Virus record (IMG/VR): IMGVR_UViG_3300030329_003399
Coordinates: 1 to 26,635 of that record
Length of the DNA stretch: 26,635 nt
Source of the DNA: a virus
Direction: 5' to 3' (one strand)
Part shown: one piece after another, positions 8,128-14,275 of the stretch
How positions within the stretch are numbered: the stretch's first letter is position 1
Layout: every line of letters starts with the position of its first letter
Notes under the pieces: model-generated
Told to the model about the DNA's origin: nothing
The model's input: only the letters and a program-made list of their open reading frames with translations
Databases searched by the model: none
Program-made: the position numbers and the translations under genes

Positions 8128-9713
8128 TATAACCTTGCTCCTGTCAACCAGTTATAAGATTTAAACTTTTTCTTTATCTTTCTAATTGTCTCGTCTTTCT
8201 TAAATCTTCCACTTGTAGGTGGACGTCCATAATAATCTGCATAATACAGTGCGTCCATTAAATCATCATGTCGTGAAACAGGATGTTCAAAAAGCTCATC
8301 TACAAGCTCAGTCATGGATTTACGTATAAACAGTCTCTTTGAATTTACAATAGGACCTAACGAAGTTTCAAGTCGGTCTTGCTTTTTTATTCCGGCAGGT
8401 GGGCGTACACCTTTAAATACTCCCGGCATCAGCCTTCTATCGTCACCGGCAAGTCGTGTAGTCATATCACGTACCATCTCCTGCGCAGCGACAGTTTCTA
8501 TATTAACCCTACGTACAGGTGCATATCTTTTTGCATACTTAATAATAATATCAGGCAAATCAAACGTTGGTATACGTTCACGGAAGTAATCAAGTACGTA
8601 GCGATTTTTTTCAGAATCAATACCAAGTACAACTATTACCTGATAATCTGATGTTGACGTAGCAGTTGCAGCTATGTCAACACCCATAAATACGTTTATA
8701 GGTATACGATCACCTTTCAACTCTAAGAACGTAAAGTTGTCTTCACTTATGAATGTGCCATTATGATGTTTTATTCTGTCAACCTTAAATGAGGCGGACG
8801 ATACGTCACGGGCATCATTCATATATTCTTGGGCAAATTTATTCAGCATACCCATTTCAGCAAACTCAGCCTTCTTACGGTCAAGCTTTGCTATGGGGAA
8901 CTGCTCTTTCCATATGGGCTTATCGTTTTCAATAGCCCTATAGAAACTTAAATCCCAAGGGTATTTCTCTTTACTGCCCTTAGATTCGTTATATCCATCA
9001 ACAACGGTCTGTAAAAAACTATCAAAATGTACAATAGTTCCAGATAACCATATCCAGCCTTCCCTGCCGGGAGACTCTTCAAGAGCTGGATATACCGTAG
9101 AAACAACCCACTTCTTAATTTCAGAACGCCTCTCTGGTGTTTTTGTATTTAATTCAGATTCAAAGTCATCAAGCACAATACCAGTATAACGTACATCTAT
9201 TTCAGTTCTTCCACGTAAACGCTGGGTAGTACCCTTGGCAATTATCCTGTCGCCCTTTGACGTAACTAAATCCTTCTCAGTCCATCTCTTTCCAACAAGA
9301 TCACCGCCAAGCGAACCAAAGTAATACTGAATAGCCTTATTCGTCTCTAAGTGATTACGTATATACTTGAGGTGGTCAATAGCCTGACCCTGTTCTTCAG
9401 CTACCCATGCTATAAAGTTACGCTCATCAGATGCACTGAAACATATCTTGTGAAGTATAGCGGCTTTTGCGAGTATGGATTTGCCAAACCCTCGAGGTAG
9501 GATATTACATAAACGTGCACCGGGTTGTGTAGTAATAAGCTTTTCAGCTATCTCATAATGAAAAAACGGACTTTGGCTCTTATTTAAAAAATCATTAGGC
9601 AAAAACGCACGACCAAAGTAAATAAGATCTTTATACGCACGTGCAAGTACCTCATCCTTATCTGACAAATCAGACGGAGGACTTACGATATTGAATATCT
9701 TACCCTTATCCAA
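8127..9713 (-). CDS. terL: Terminase large subunit (packaging ATPase and nuclease)
   Basis: A 528-aa protein with both terminase domains. The ATPase has a Walker A-like LPRGFGKS at residues 72-79 and Walker B GIVLDDFE at 178-185. The RNase H-like nuclease has GVDIA (Asp346), NIET (Glu406) and RHDDLMDALYY (481-491). It cuts concatemeric DNA and pumps it through the portal. The only workable start is TTG at 9713: the frame is closed upstream by a TAA, the next in-frame Met is residue 287, and no ATG or GTG precedes the Walker A. The ribosome-binding site is weak (AAAGAG, over 15 bases away), so expression may be low or coupled to the gene before it. Confidence 0.93.
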   Translation of the reverse strand: MDKGKIFNIVSPPSDLSDKDEVLARAYKDLIYFGRAFLPNDFLNKSQSPFFHYEIAEKLITTQPGARLCNILPRGFGKSILAKAAILHKICFSASDERNFIAWVAEEQGQAIDHLKYIRNHLETNKAIQYYFGSLGGDLVGKRWTEKDLVTSKGDRIIAKGTTQRLRGRTEIDVRYTGIVLDDFESELNTKTPERRSEIKKWVVSTVYPALEESPGREGWIWLSGTIVHFDSFLQTVVDGYNESKGSKEKYPWDLSFYRAIENDKPIWKEQFPIAKLDRKKAEFAEMGMLNKFAQEYMNDARDVSSASFKVDRIKHHNGTFISEDNFTFLELKGDRIPINVFMGVDIAATATSTSDYQVIVVLGIDSEKNRYVLDYFRERIPTFDLPDIIIKYAKRYAPVRRVNIETVAAQEMVRDMTTRLAGDDRRLMPGVFKGVRPPAGIKKQDRLETSLGPIVNSKRLFIRKSMTELVDELFEHPVSRHDDLMDALYYADYYGRPPTSGRFKKDETIRKIKKKFKSYNWLTGARL

Positions 9714-9773
9714 GGTAATGTAGTGTTTATCTCTTTAAAGAAGTACGCCTTATTGGTAAAAGCGAACTCTATT

Positions 9774-10040
9774 TCAGACTGTTTTCTTTTTCTTGTAAGC
9801 ATAGTTCTTATCATAGTCATACTCATAATCCTTATAAGTTCCTCCAAATCTTTTAACTGCCCTGTCAACAGCCCTCTGTTCAGGTGTCATCATACCACGT
9901 ATCATACCGCTTGAAGTATCACTGCCGTCACCATTCATCTGACCACGCTTTATAAGTATACCCTTAGCCATCTTCCTTGCCTTATCATAGCCCATACGCT
10001 GTGACAGCTGAGATGTAAGCCTATATAGTAAAAGGGACAC
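9774..10040 (-). CDS. Hypothetical basic protein near terminase, 88 aa
   Basis: An 88-aa protein with a GTG start whose first base is shared with the last base of the upstream TAG. It has a basic, helical N-terminus (QRMGYDKARKMAKGILIKRG), a MTPEQRAVDRAVKRFGG segment at residues 50-66 and a Tyr/Lys-rich tail ending YAYKKKKTV. I have a weak impression of similar small proteins beside terminase genes in environmental phages, but know no function. The gap of 60 bases between it and the TTG-started terminase is the largest in this part of the operon. Confidence 0.65.
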   Translation of the reverse strand: MSLLLYRLTSQLSQRMGYDKARKMAKGILIKRGQMNGDGSDTSSGMIRGMMTPEQRAVDRAVKRFGGTYKDYEYDYDKNYAYKKKKTV

Positions 10041-10234
10041 TACTTACGCTTTCTTTTTTCATATGTAGAAAGCTGATCATTCTCTTTGCGCTCTTTATAC
10101 TCTTTGCCGTTGCCTTTAAGTGCCATTTCCCACTTTTTCTCACGTAAGCTTTTGTTCCTTTTTACCTGTACAGCATACTTATCCTTTTCAACTATATCCA
10201 CATCAAGCCAATCGCCAAACCAATTATCTCTCAT
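10040..10234 (-). CDS. Hypothetical charged protein, 64 aa
   Basis: A 64-aa protein opening MRDNWFGDWLDVDIVEKDKY and continuing as a strongly basic, helical segment (KRNKSLREKKWEMALKG, then KEYKERKEND). There are no cysteines or membrane segments. It overlaps the upstream membrane-protein gene by 11 bases and shares one base with the next gene, so it is embedded in the terminase operon. I do not recognise the family. High charge suggests binding to DNA or to terminase, but nothing in the sequence proves that. Confidence 0.6.
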   Translation of the reverse strand: MRDNWFGDWLDVDIVEKDKYAVQVKRNKSLREKKWEMALKGNGKEYKERKENDQLSTYEKRKRK

Positions 10235-10427
10235 CTTTAGCCCTATAGTACTTATAGTATAGTTTTTTCAAAGTTAGTAAACCTTCTACCTTCTTCTCTA
10301 TTCTTGCGAGCCTAAATATAATACTAATGAACAACATCAGTATAAAGAATACATATAACTCCCAAAACGGAAAGTTTGGAGGCTCAATAAGAGACTCAAA
10401 GAAGTAACCCAAGTCCCTAATCATCAC
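10224..10427 (-). CDS. Small single-pass membrane protein, 67 aa
   Basis: A 67-aa protein with one hydrophobic segment at about residues 22-42 (FWELYVFFILMLFISIIF) followed by a basic tail (RLARIEKKVEGLLTLKKLYYKYYRAK). The acidic N-terminus and basic C-terminus suggest N-out/C-in topology. It overlaps the terminase small subunit gene by 11 bases. Two adjacent start codons (10427 and 10424) are possible. Small membrane proteins in packaging operons can be holins or spanin parts, but no endolysin lies nearby, so the lysis role is only a guess. Confidence 0.6.
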   Translation of the reverse strand: MMIRDLGYFFESLIEPPNFPFWELYVFFILMLFISIIFRLARIEKKVEGLLTLKKLYYKYYRAKDER

Positions 10428-11181
10428 TATCGCCGTTCAACAATGCACGTTCTGCGTGTGCTACAGGTTTAACATCTACGTTATTAAGTTTTTTAAGCTG
10501 TTCACTGGAAAAACCCTGAAATACGGTAAGTGCTTCACGCTTTTCTTCCTTGGGAAACATGTCCCTGATCTTCATCAGCAGTTCTATAGCACGTAATTTG
10601 TCAGAATCCTTGCCATCTATGTTTTCTATAACACATTTTGTCTTTTCAAACAGGTAATCACTATCAATACCGATCTTTTCCAGCGATTTTGAGTTTTCTT
10701 TACTAATCATACGAATAATACGCTCTTGTTTAAGTAATAATTTAGCATGTTGTTTTGCATATCTGCGATTATTAGTTCTGTACGCCTTAAGATACGCATC
10801 AATAGCATCATCACCATCAGTAACGTACCTTGCAAACAATATTTCACGCCCCGTAGGCTTTTTACGGTTCTTAACAGCACCGATGTGATCAACATTCGGA
10901 TTGAATGAGTAGATATTCTTAACAGGTTCACCATCAAGGGTATAATACTTTGATTTAAAGTGTTCTTCGACTGCGGTATTCCGCATACCCAGCAACGTAC
11001 GTACGCCAATTTTGTCTTTATTAAGTATTTTAAGAACCTGCTTGTCGTCCGTAAGCGTATAGGAACCCTCAGGAGCCGTACGCCAATCAAGTTCCAGTGG
11101 TTCAAAGGGAAAATTGTTGCGAAACTCTTCTTCATCCTTAAATATGTATTCTACCTTACCCTTAACAATACGTTCATACAC
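10417..11181 (-). CDS. terS: Putative terminase small subunit
   Basis: A 254-aa protein upstream of the large terminase. Residues about 111-165 read GREILFARYVTDGDDAIDAY and then LKAYRTNNRRYAKQHAKLLL, followed by a short helix. This matches the helix-turn-helix DNA-recognition part of Terminase_2-type small subunits, where a Tyr-containing helix and a 'lLk...i...i' end are typical. The later helices (KLRAIELLMKIRDMF) would form the oligomerisation part. It would recognise phage DNA and recruit TerL. The start is GTG at 11181, overlapping the stop of the 56-aa gene. The N-terminal 100 residues are an unrecognised extension. Confidence 0.68.
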   Translation of the reverse strand: MYERIVKGKVEYIFKDEEEFRNNFPFEPLELDWRTAPEGSYTLTDDKQVLKILNKDKIGVRTLLGMRNTAVEEHFKSKYYTLDGEPVKNIYSFNPNVDHIGAVKNRKKPTGREILFARYVTDGDDAIDAYLKAYRTNNRRYAKQHAKLLLKQERIIRMISKENSKSLEKIGIDSDYLFEKTKCVIENIDGKDSDKLRAIELLMKIRDMFPKEEKREALTVFQGFSSEQLKKLNNVDVKPVAHAERALLNGDSDD

Positions 11182-11344
11182 TTTCAGTTTCTCTTTTCAG
11201 TCTCTTAATATACCAAGTCAACTCTTCATTAGATTTTAAAATACGGTATACCTCTTCTAAAAGCTTAATCTTATCATATTTAAGATAATCACGGTTTGTT
11301 TTATTTAGATAACTTTGTTTTCTTTTACTTATAGTACGTTCCAT
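11174..11344 (-). CDS. Hypothetical 56-aa basic protein, first gene of the minus operon
   Basis: Read by hand from ATG 11344 to TGA 11174: 56 aa starting MERTISKRKQSYLNK and ending LKRETESV. It is Lys/Arg-rich and mostly helical. Its stop overlaps the GTG start of the terminase small subunit gene by several bases, which supports it as a real, translationally coupled gene. It is promoter-proximal in the minus-strand operon. The upstream ribosome-binding site is poor. A helical basic protein here might bind DNA or regulate the packaging operon, but no family is recognised. Confidence 0.6.
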   Translation of the reverse strand: MERTISKRKQSYLNKTNRDYLKYDKIKLLEEVYRILKSNEELTWYIKRLKRETESV

Positions 11345-11439
11345 ATAGCTGAAATTAATTATAACGTGCGCTTTATCTGAAATAGTTTTTAAAAAAACTT
11401 GATTTTCTATCTATAATATAATATATATATATATAATAT

Positions 11440-11503
11440 ATCTAAGATAATAGATAATCTAAGATAATAGATAATCTAAGATAATAGATAATCTAAGATA
11501 ATA
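11440..11503. repeat. 17-bp iterons, 3.8 tandem copies
   Basis: The unit ATCTAAGATAATAGATA repeats head to tail at 11440-11456, 11457-11473 and 11474-11490, with a partial fourth copy at 11491-11503. Each unit contains the odd-centred dyad ATCT-A-AGAT. The copies are identical. They follow a 30-base run of A/T (11411-11440). The arrangement resembles initiator-binding iterons next to an unwinding element, or a multi-site operator. Confidence 0.85.
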
Positions 11504-11511
11504 ACTTAATA

Positions 11512-11550
11512 AACTATAATAAATATAACGTACGTTATAGTATTATAGTT
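11512..11550. promoter_or_regulatory. 39-nt near-perfect palindrome centred on AACGTACGTT
   Basis: A 16-bp perfect palindrome, TATAACGTACGTTATA (11524-11539), is flanked by the inverted 10-mers AACTATAATA (11512-11521) and TATTATAGTT (11541-11550), offset by one base. It starts 9 bases after the iterons. The core and its left flank (11517-11538, 22 bases) recur exactly at 20117-20138. It could be an operator for a dimeric regulator, part of the origin, or a cruciform-forming site. Confidence 0.75.
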
Positions 11551-11581
11551 ATTACACGATGAATTGCGTATTAGTGCAGTA

Positions 11582-11737
11582 CGCCGCTCAAGGAAAGGAA
11601 ATAAGTGTTACTAAGGCGGCGGGTTGTGGTAAACAGGACTAAAGGACTAAAAAGGGTGTTTTTTAATAAACTTCTCCATGTACGTACGTGTAAGATAGTT
11701 TATAAAAAATGGGGGTCTATAGTCCTACTGTCCTGTT
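11582..11737. other. Inverted-repeat block, possible structured RNA
   Basis: Three nested or adjacent dyads are seen. CGCCGC (11582-11587) pairs with GCGGCG (11616-11621). AACAGGACTAAAGGACT (11632-11648) matches the reverse complement of 11721-11737 at 14 of 17 positions across 72 bases. Inside that loop TTAATAAACT (11663-11672) opposes AGTTTATAA (11697-11705) around the GTACGTAC core at 11680. The GC-rich stems stand out in a very AT-rich region. It might be a transcribed RNA or a protein-DNA array; strand is undecided. Confidence 0.5.
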
Positions 11738-11824
11738 ACAAGAAAGGAAAACACGTAAAAAATTTGAAAAAATTATATCGTTATGTGTCTCTCTCTTTTT
11801 TCCGCCCCCGTACCCCCAGTGCGT

Positions 11825-11868
11825 ATTTTTACGTTGAGATTTTTTACGTTAAGATTTTTTACATTGAA
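11825..11868. repeat. 14-15 bp degenerate tandem repeat, three copies
   Basis: Copies at 11825-11838, 11839-11853 and 11854-11868 follow the consensus ATTTTTTACGTTAAG, with a related remnant after them. The same stretch makes the apparent reading frame at 11605-11883 repetitive (YFYVEIFYVKIFYIEIYF), a sign that the frame is not a gene. Confidence 0.7.
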
Positions 11869-11873
11869 ATTTA

Positions 11874-11924
11874 TTTTACGTAAAAAAATTTAAGCTCCTG
11901 GAGTAAACTTAAATTTACGTAAAA
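11874..11924. promoter_or_regulatory. Interrupted inverted repeat with ACGT-centred arms
   Basis: The left arm holds the palindrome TTTTACGTAAAA (11874-11885) followed by AAATTTAAG. The right arm begins CTTAAATTT and continues ACGTAAAA. The arms match as a 17-bp inverted repeat if four extra A bases are allowed in the left arm. Between them CTCC-T-GGAG forms a small dyad. Each arm itself contains a TTTACGTAAA palindrome. It lies about 70 bases upstream of the plus-strand promoter and could be an operator pair or an RNA hairpin. Confidence 0.65.
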
Positions 11925-11993
11925 TCATTTATGTAGGATTATATTTAATATTAAACTACGTTTAAAATAATTGGTATAAGTAGTAAATAATAC

Positions 11994-12022
11994 TTGACTT
12001 TATTGTATTTTTATAGTTAAAT
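11994..12022 (+). promoter_or_regulatory. Putative sigma70-type promoter for the plus-strand genes
   Basis: TTGACT at 11994-11999 and TTAAAT at 12017-12022 are separated by 17 bases. A second -10-like TATAAT lies at 12035-12040 without a good -35. The promoter points to the gene starting at 12124. Transcription start is not determined. Confidence 0.5.
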
Positions 12023-12123
12023 TTAGCTATGGTTTATAATAGGCCAATAAAAGATTTAAAAATGTATAAAAATTATTTACGTAACATTTTAATGCGTGTC
12101 TGCTCTATAATAAAGGAGCTATT

Positions 12124-12609
12124 ATGAGCAAACCAGAACAGACACAAAAAAACCCTAACATCAAAACCGTCGCGGGGTATAAAATAATTGACGGTGTAGT
12201 AAATGTAACAGGAAACCAAATGACAACCTTACGTAATGCTCATACCGTTATAACTGAACACGGTATTGAATTACCATTTGATAATTTTGTCAATTCGCAA
12301 TTATCGAAGTCTATTGGTTCTGATTATACAGGTAAATGGACCCAGGGGAATGGTTCATCCAGTACAGATAGTGAAAAAATGTCTACTTTAAGACAAAAGT
12401 TTGAAGCTCAAATTATGTCTGAAGCAGATACAATAATAAATGGAAAACATATGTTTATTGATAAAAACGGCAATCCAAAGGAATGCAGCATATCATTTAC
12501 ATTGCGTACCCCAAAGGGAGAAGATAAAGAAGAGTATAGAAAAGAGCTTAGAAAAGCTTATGAAAATACACTTGAACAAATAGAAACAGATAACCCAATT
12601 AACCAATAA
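12124..12609 (+). CDS. Hypothetical protein, 161 aa, first plus-strand gene
   Basis: A soluble 161-aa protein beginning MSKPEQTQKNPNIKTVAGYK after an AAAGGAG ribosome-binding site. It contains a Gly/Ser/Thr-rich turn (GKWTQGNGSSSTDSEKM, residues 70-86) and an acidic/basic helical C-terminus (GEDKEEYRKELRKAYENT). There are no cysteines except one, and no membrane segment. I do not recognise it. As the first gene behind the main plus-strand promoter it is likely expressed early, a usual place for host-takeover or regulatory proteins. Confidence 0.65.
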   Translation: MSKPEQTQKNPNIKTVAGYKIIDGVVNVTGNQMTTLRNAHTVITEHGIELPFDNFVNSQLSKSIGSDYTGKWTQGNGSSSTDSEKMSTLRQKFEAQIMSEADTIINGKHMFIDKNGNPKECSISFTLRTPKGEDKEEYRKELRKAYENTLEQIETDNPINQ

Positions 12610-12616
12610 ATAAAAC

Positions 12617-12907
12617 ATGAGCAGACGCGCATTAATTAAAATTTCAAAACCTATAGTGATTATTAAACGTAATAGCAAACACTATACAAACGCCACGAAA
12701 GAAGATTTTAATAATAATATTGAACATTTAAGCGGTAAAAAACCTAATAAACAGGAATTATACTGCAAAGGCAACCGTAGCCAATTAACAGAAAACCAAA
12801 TAGAATTAAATAATATTTCGATATTATTAGAAAACGGTATTACGAAAATACCAGATCAGTATTTCAAAACAAGTTCAAAACTTGAAAAAAGAATTATAGT
12901 AAAATAA
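12617..12907 (+). CDS. Hypothetical basic protein, 96 aa
   Basis: A 96-aa basic protein (MSRRALIKISKPIVIIKRNSK) rich in Asn, Lys and Ile, encoded seven bases after the preceding gene. Its ribosome-binding site is weak (only A-rich sequence before the ATG), so it may depend on coupling. Codon use is like its neighbours but with fewer ACGT sites. No domain is recognised. The A-rich stretch after its stop (12903-12926) precedes the next promoter. Confidence 0.55.
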   Translation: MSRRALIKISKPIVIIKRNSKHYTNATKEDFNNNIEHLSGKKPNKQELYCKGNRSQLTENQIELNNISILLENGITKIPDQYFKTSSKLEKRIIVK

Positions 12908-12929
12908 AAAAAAAATAAAAAAAAAGTTA

Positions 12930-12958
12930 TTGACTGGCAAAATTTTTATACGTACATG
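12930..12958 (+). promoter_or_regulatory. Putative promoter before the micro-ORF leader
   Basis: TTGACT at 12930-12935 repeats the -35 seen at 11994. At 17 bases spacing lies TACATG (12953-12958), a poor -10; TATACG occurs closer in. The site follows an A-rich run and precedes the tandem micro-ORFs, so a transcript starting here would carry a leader of about 260 bases before the gene at 13231. Confidence 0.35.
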
Positions 12959-12971
12959 ATCACCATAACTA

Positions 12972-13036
12972 ATGACAAGAAAGAAATAGAATAACTATGA
13001 CAAGAAAGAAATAGAATAACTATGACAAGAAAGAAA
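12972..13036 (+). repeat. 25-bp tandem repeat encoding MTRKK micro-ORFs
   Basis: Two exact 25-bp copies (12972-12996, 12997-13021) and the first 15 bases of a third (13022-13036) follow each other. Each copy begins ATGACAAGAAAGAAA, which reads Met-Thr-Arg-Lys-Lys; the first two end at once in TAG, the third continues Arg-Ser-stop. The same 14-base opening recurs at 14239-14252, before the AAA+ gene. No Shine-Dalgarno sequence precedes the copies. Confidence 0.8.
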
Positions 13037-13048
13037 CGGAGTTAACGT

Positions 13049-13096
13049 ATGCCTATAACATTAATCAACATAATAAAAGATATTATAAATAAGTAG
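13049..13096 (+). CDS. Possible 15-aa leader peptide
   Basis: A frame of 15 codons (MPITLINIIKDIINK) starts at an ATG preceded by CGGAG and the ACGT spacer seen before many plus-strand genes, so the initiation site looks genuine. The peptide is hydrophobic and Ile-rich. It could be a leader peptide or a small membrane-active peptide, or a remnant start site. Confidence 0.35.
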   Translation: MPITLINIIKDIINK

Positions 13097-13117
13097 AAGA
13101 GTAACGCCAACTTAATA

Positions 13118-13225
13118 ATGCAATCAACACAGACAGGAGTAACAACGTATGGCATAATAACGCAACAAAAAACCGAGGCGGAGCGGTTAATCTCCGCCAA
13201 AGATTTAAAACGTAAAGGAAGGTAA
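13118..13225 (+). CDS. Possible 35-aa small protein
   Basis: A 36-codon frame (MQSTQTGVTTYGIITQQ, then KTEAERLISAKDLKRKGR) ends six bases before the AAATG of the next gene. The start has no good Shine-Dalgarno sequence. Inside it lies a separate initiation-like site (GGAGTAACAACGTATG at 13136-13151) whose own frame is Met-Ala-stop. The frame also contains a GC-rich hairpin, so the conserved object may be the RNA rather than the peptide. Confidence 0.35.
   Translation: MQSTQTGVTTYGIITQQKTEAERLISAKDLKRKGR
13177..13198 (+). promoter_or_regulatory. GC-rich RNA hairpin in the leader of the 13231 gene
   Basis: GGCGGAG (13177-13183) and CTCCGCC (13192-13198) form a perfect 7-bp stem with an 8-base loop. 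It is followed by AAAG, not by T residues, so it is not an ordinary terminator. It lies 33 bases before the next start codon and could protect the transcript or control translation. Confidence 0.55.
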
Positions 13226-13230
13226 CTAAA

Positions 13231-13455
13231 ATGAAACCAAAATATGCAAACGAATGCGATCATAATACATACTTAGGATCAGATAACGAAGATGATTACT
13301 ACTTATATATTAATGACGTTGGAATTTTATCTATATGTAGAAGGTATGGAGACCATGGAAGTGAGTATGAGACTATAAGTAGTTATCATAATATTGAACT
13401 TAATCCAAGATTCATTGATACCTTAACGTATATAACTAAATTACGTCAATCATGA
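13231..13455 (+). CDS. Hypothetical acidic protein, 74 aa
   Basis: A 74-aa acidic protein (MKPKYANECDHNTYLGSDNEDD) with a Tyr-rich middle (YYLYINDVG) and beta-strand-like segments. The ATG follows AAAGGAAGG at good spacing. Its stop codon overlaps the next start by four bases (ATGA), so the two genes are coupled. I recognise no family. Its small size, acidic charge and early position would suit a protein that binds a host factor, but this is conjecture. Confidence 0.6.
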   Translation: MKPKYANECDHNTYLGSDNEDDYYLYINDVGILSICRRYGDHGSEYETISSYHNIELNPRFIDTLTYITKLRQS

Positions 13456-13715
13456 GTAATCAAATACAAATTAGAAAAGAAAGAGGTACGTTATACGCAC
13501 GTATCTATAAAACAGATATCGTTATTGTAAAGAACGGTAAGATAACACTTAACAGATCAAAGTACAAGACAGCTACAACAAAGAAACGTATGAATCAAGT
13601 AGCTGAACAACTTGGATTAGATTATAAAGTATACCAAAAGAATTATGAATGGTATGTAGTAAACCCAGGTGGTAACGTACAACATTTTAAAAACAGGACA
13701 ATAACATTAAAGTAG
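13452..13715 (+). CDS. Conserved-type small phage protein, 87 aa
   Basis: An 87-aa basic, beta-rich protein. The pattern TLYARIYKTDIVIVKNG and then TLNRSKYKTATTKKRMNQV (residues 13-51), a central helix and a closing YEWYVVNPGG recalls a small protein family of unknown function that recurs in early regions of marine and enteric phages. Strands of the type 'I.LH/YKTDIV' and 'W.T.TTK.RMN' are the hallmark. No function is known to me. It overlaps the upstream gene by four bases. Confidence 0.65.
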   Translation: MSNQIQIRKERGTLYARIYKTDIVIVKNGKITLNRSKYKTATTKKRMNQVAEQLGLDYKVYQKNYEWYVVNPGGNVQHFKNRTITLK

Positions 13716-13724
13716 GAGAAACGT

Positions 13725-13949
13725 ATGACTATACAAGATATGAAAAGAAAATCATTAAAATCTAACGTACCTTACTACTTCTCACCAGATACATTAAAGT
13801 GGTTTGGTCAGAAGTTAAATGATTTTAACGTAGAGAAATGTAAAGATGGTAGATATAAAGCAAGCGCACCAAGTTATTGGAACGGTGAGCTTATGGGTAC
13901 GTCTATAATATTTTATGACCCAGTAACTAATAAGTTTGAAAGTAAATAA
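13725..13949 (+). CDS. Hypothetical small phage protein, 74 aa
   Basis: A 74-aa protein with an ideal initiation site: GGAG, an AAACGT spacer and ATG. The sequence contains YYFSPDTLKWFGQKLNDF (residues 18-35) and a C-terminal FYDPVTNKFESK. The aromatic-rich helix followed by a beta hairpin is often seen in small single-domain phage proteins. It lies in a chain of four tiny genes before the structured element at 14091. No function can be assigned. Confidence 0.62.
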   Translation: MTIQDMKRKSLKSNVPYYFSPDTLKWFGQKLNDFNVEKCKDGRYKASAPSYWNGELMGTSIIFYDPVTNKFESK

Positions 13950-13961
13950 GGGAGTAATGTA

Positions 13962-14096
13962 ATGATTGATTATTTAGAAAAACAATTAGAACGTCTTATA
14001 GATTACACCAGTAGCGAAGGATTTTTTCGTGGCGTAATGATGTTCGCTCTATTCGTATTATTATTTAACGTAATACGGACCTGTTTTACAGGATGA
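13962..14096 (+). CDS. Single-pass membrane peptide, 44 aa
   Basis: A short frame read by hand: 44 aa starting MIDYLEKQLERLIDYTS, with one membrane segment at about residues 22-38 (RGVMMFALFVLLFNVI) and a short tail ending TCFTG. The start follows GGGAG at suitable spacing. The stop codon lies in the first arm of the structured element at 14091-14140, so termination and RNA folding are linked. It could act at the inner membrane, for example in superinfection exclusion or lysis timing; that is a guess. Confidence 0.6.
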   Translation: MIDYLEKQLERLIDYTSSEGFFRGVMMFALFVLLFNVIRTCFTG

Positions 14097-14183
14097 TTTC
14101 TGCACGTCTCTACACACACTAACAATAACGTGCATCATCCTACGGTACGTGGAGTCATATACTCCGCTTTGGCTTCACGTACC
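14091..14183 (+). ncRNA. Two adjacent RNA hairpins, structured element before the AAA+ gene
   Basis: Hairpin 1: GGATGA (14091-14096) plus TGCACGT (14101-14107) pair with ACGTGCATCATCC (14128-14140), giving 13 base pairs with a 4-base bulge and a 20-base loop. Hairpin 2: GGTACGT (14144-14150) pairs with ACGTACC (14177-14183), enclosing a small stem GGAGT/ACTCC (14151-14155, 14161-14165). No T-run follows, so it is not a standard terminator. It may be a processed RNA, an mRNA-stability element or a control element for the ATPase gene starting at 14276. Confidence 0.55.
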
Positions 14184-14275
14184 ATTATAACACACAAAAG
14201 ATTTAAACAATAGTAACGTACATATAAAAGATTTCTTATGACAAGAAAGAATAACAACCAACAATGGAGGAACGT

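Larger units (their letters stand above)
11345..12123. other. Divergent intergenic control region, origin candidate
   Basis: About 780 bases without a convincing gene separate the minus-strand virion operon from the plus-strand genes. The stretch at 11411-11440 is almost pure A/T. It is followed by iterons, a long palindrome, a GC-containing inverted-repeat block, a second tandem repeat, another inverted repeat and a promoter, each listed separately. The combination of iterons, an AT-rich tract and dyads between divergent modules is typical of replication origins and of bidirectional promoter regions. An open frame at 11605-11883 exists but looks non-coding. Confidence 0.55.

Noticed and set aside
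9683-9868. A 61-codon minus-strand frame overlapping the terminase start
   Set aside because: It overlaps two better genes in other frames and has no recognisable domain; kept only as a remark on a possible frameshift.
10707-11135. A 142-codon minus-strand frame inside the terminase small subunit gene
   Set aside because: It is a second frame of the same strand with no domain or ribosome-binding site, while the longer frame shows terminase features and overlaps its neighbours properly.
11440-11503. The 17-bp tandem repeats as a CRISPR array
   Set aside because: The copies abut with no spacers and there are no Cas genes other than a Cas4-like nuclease that sits with recombination genes.
11605-11883. 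A 92-codon plus-strand frame in the divergent region, with GTG start
   Set aside because: Its product is low-complexity and its second half only translates the tandem repeat at 11825-11868 and the inverted repeats. The region's symmetry is better explained as regulatory DNA.
14264-14275. Upstream in-frame ATG of the AAA+ gene
   Set aside because: This ATG lies against and inside the GGAGG that serves the ATG at 14276, so it would have no ribosome-binding site of its own.
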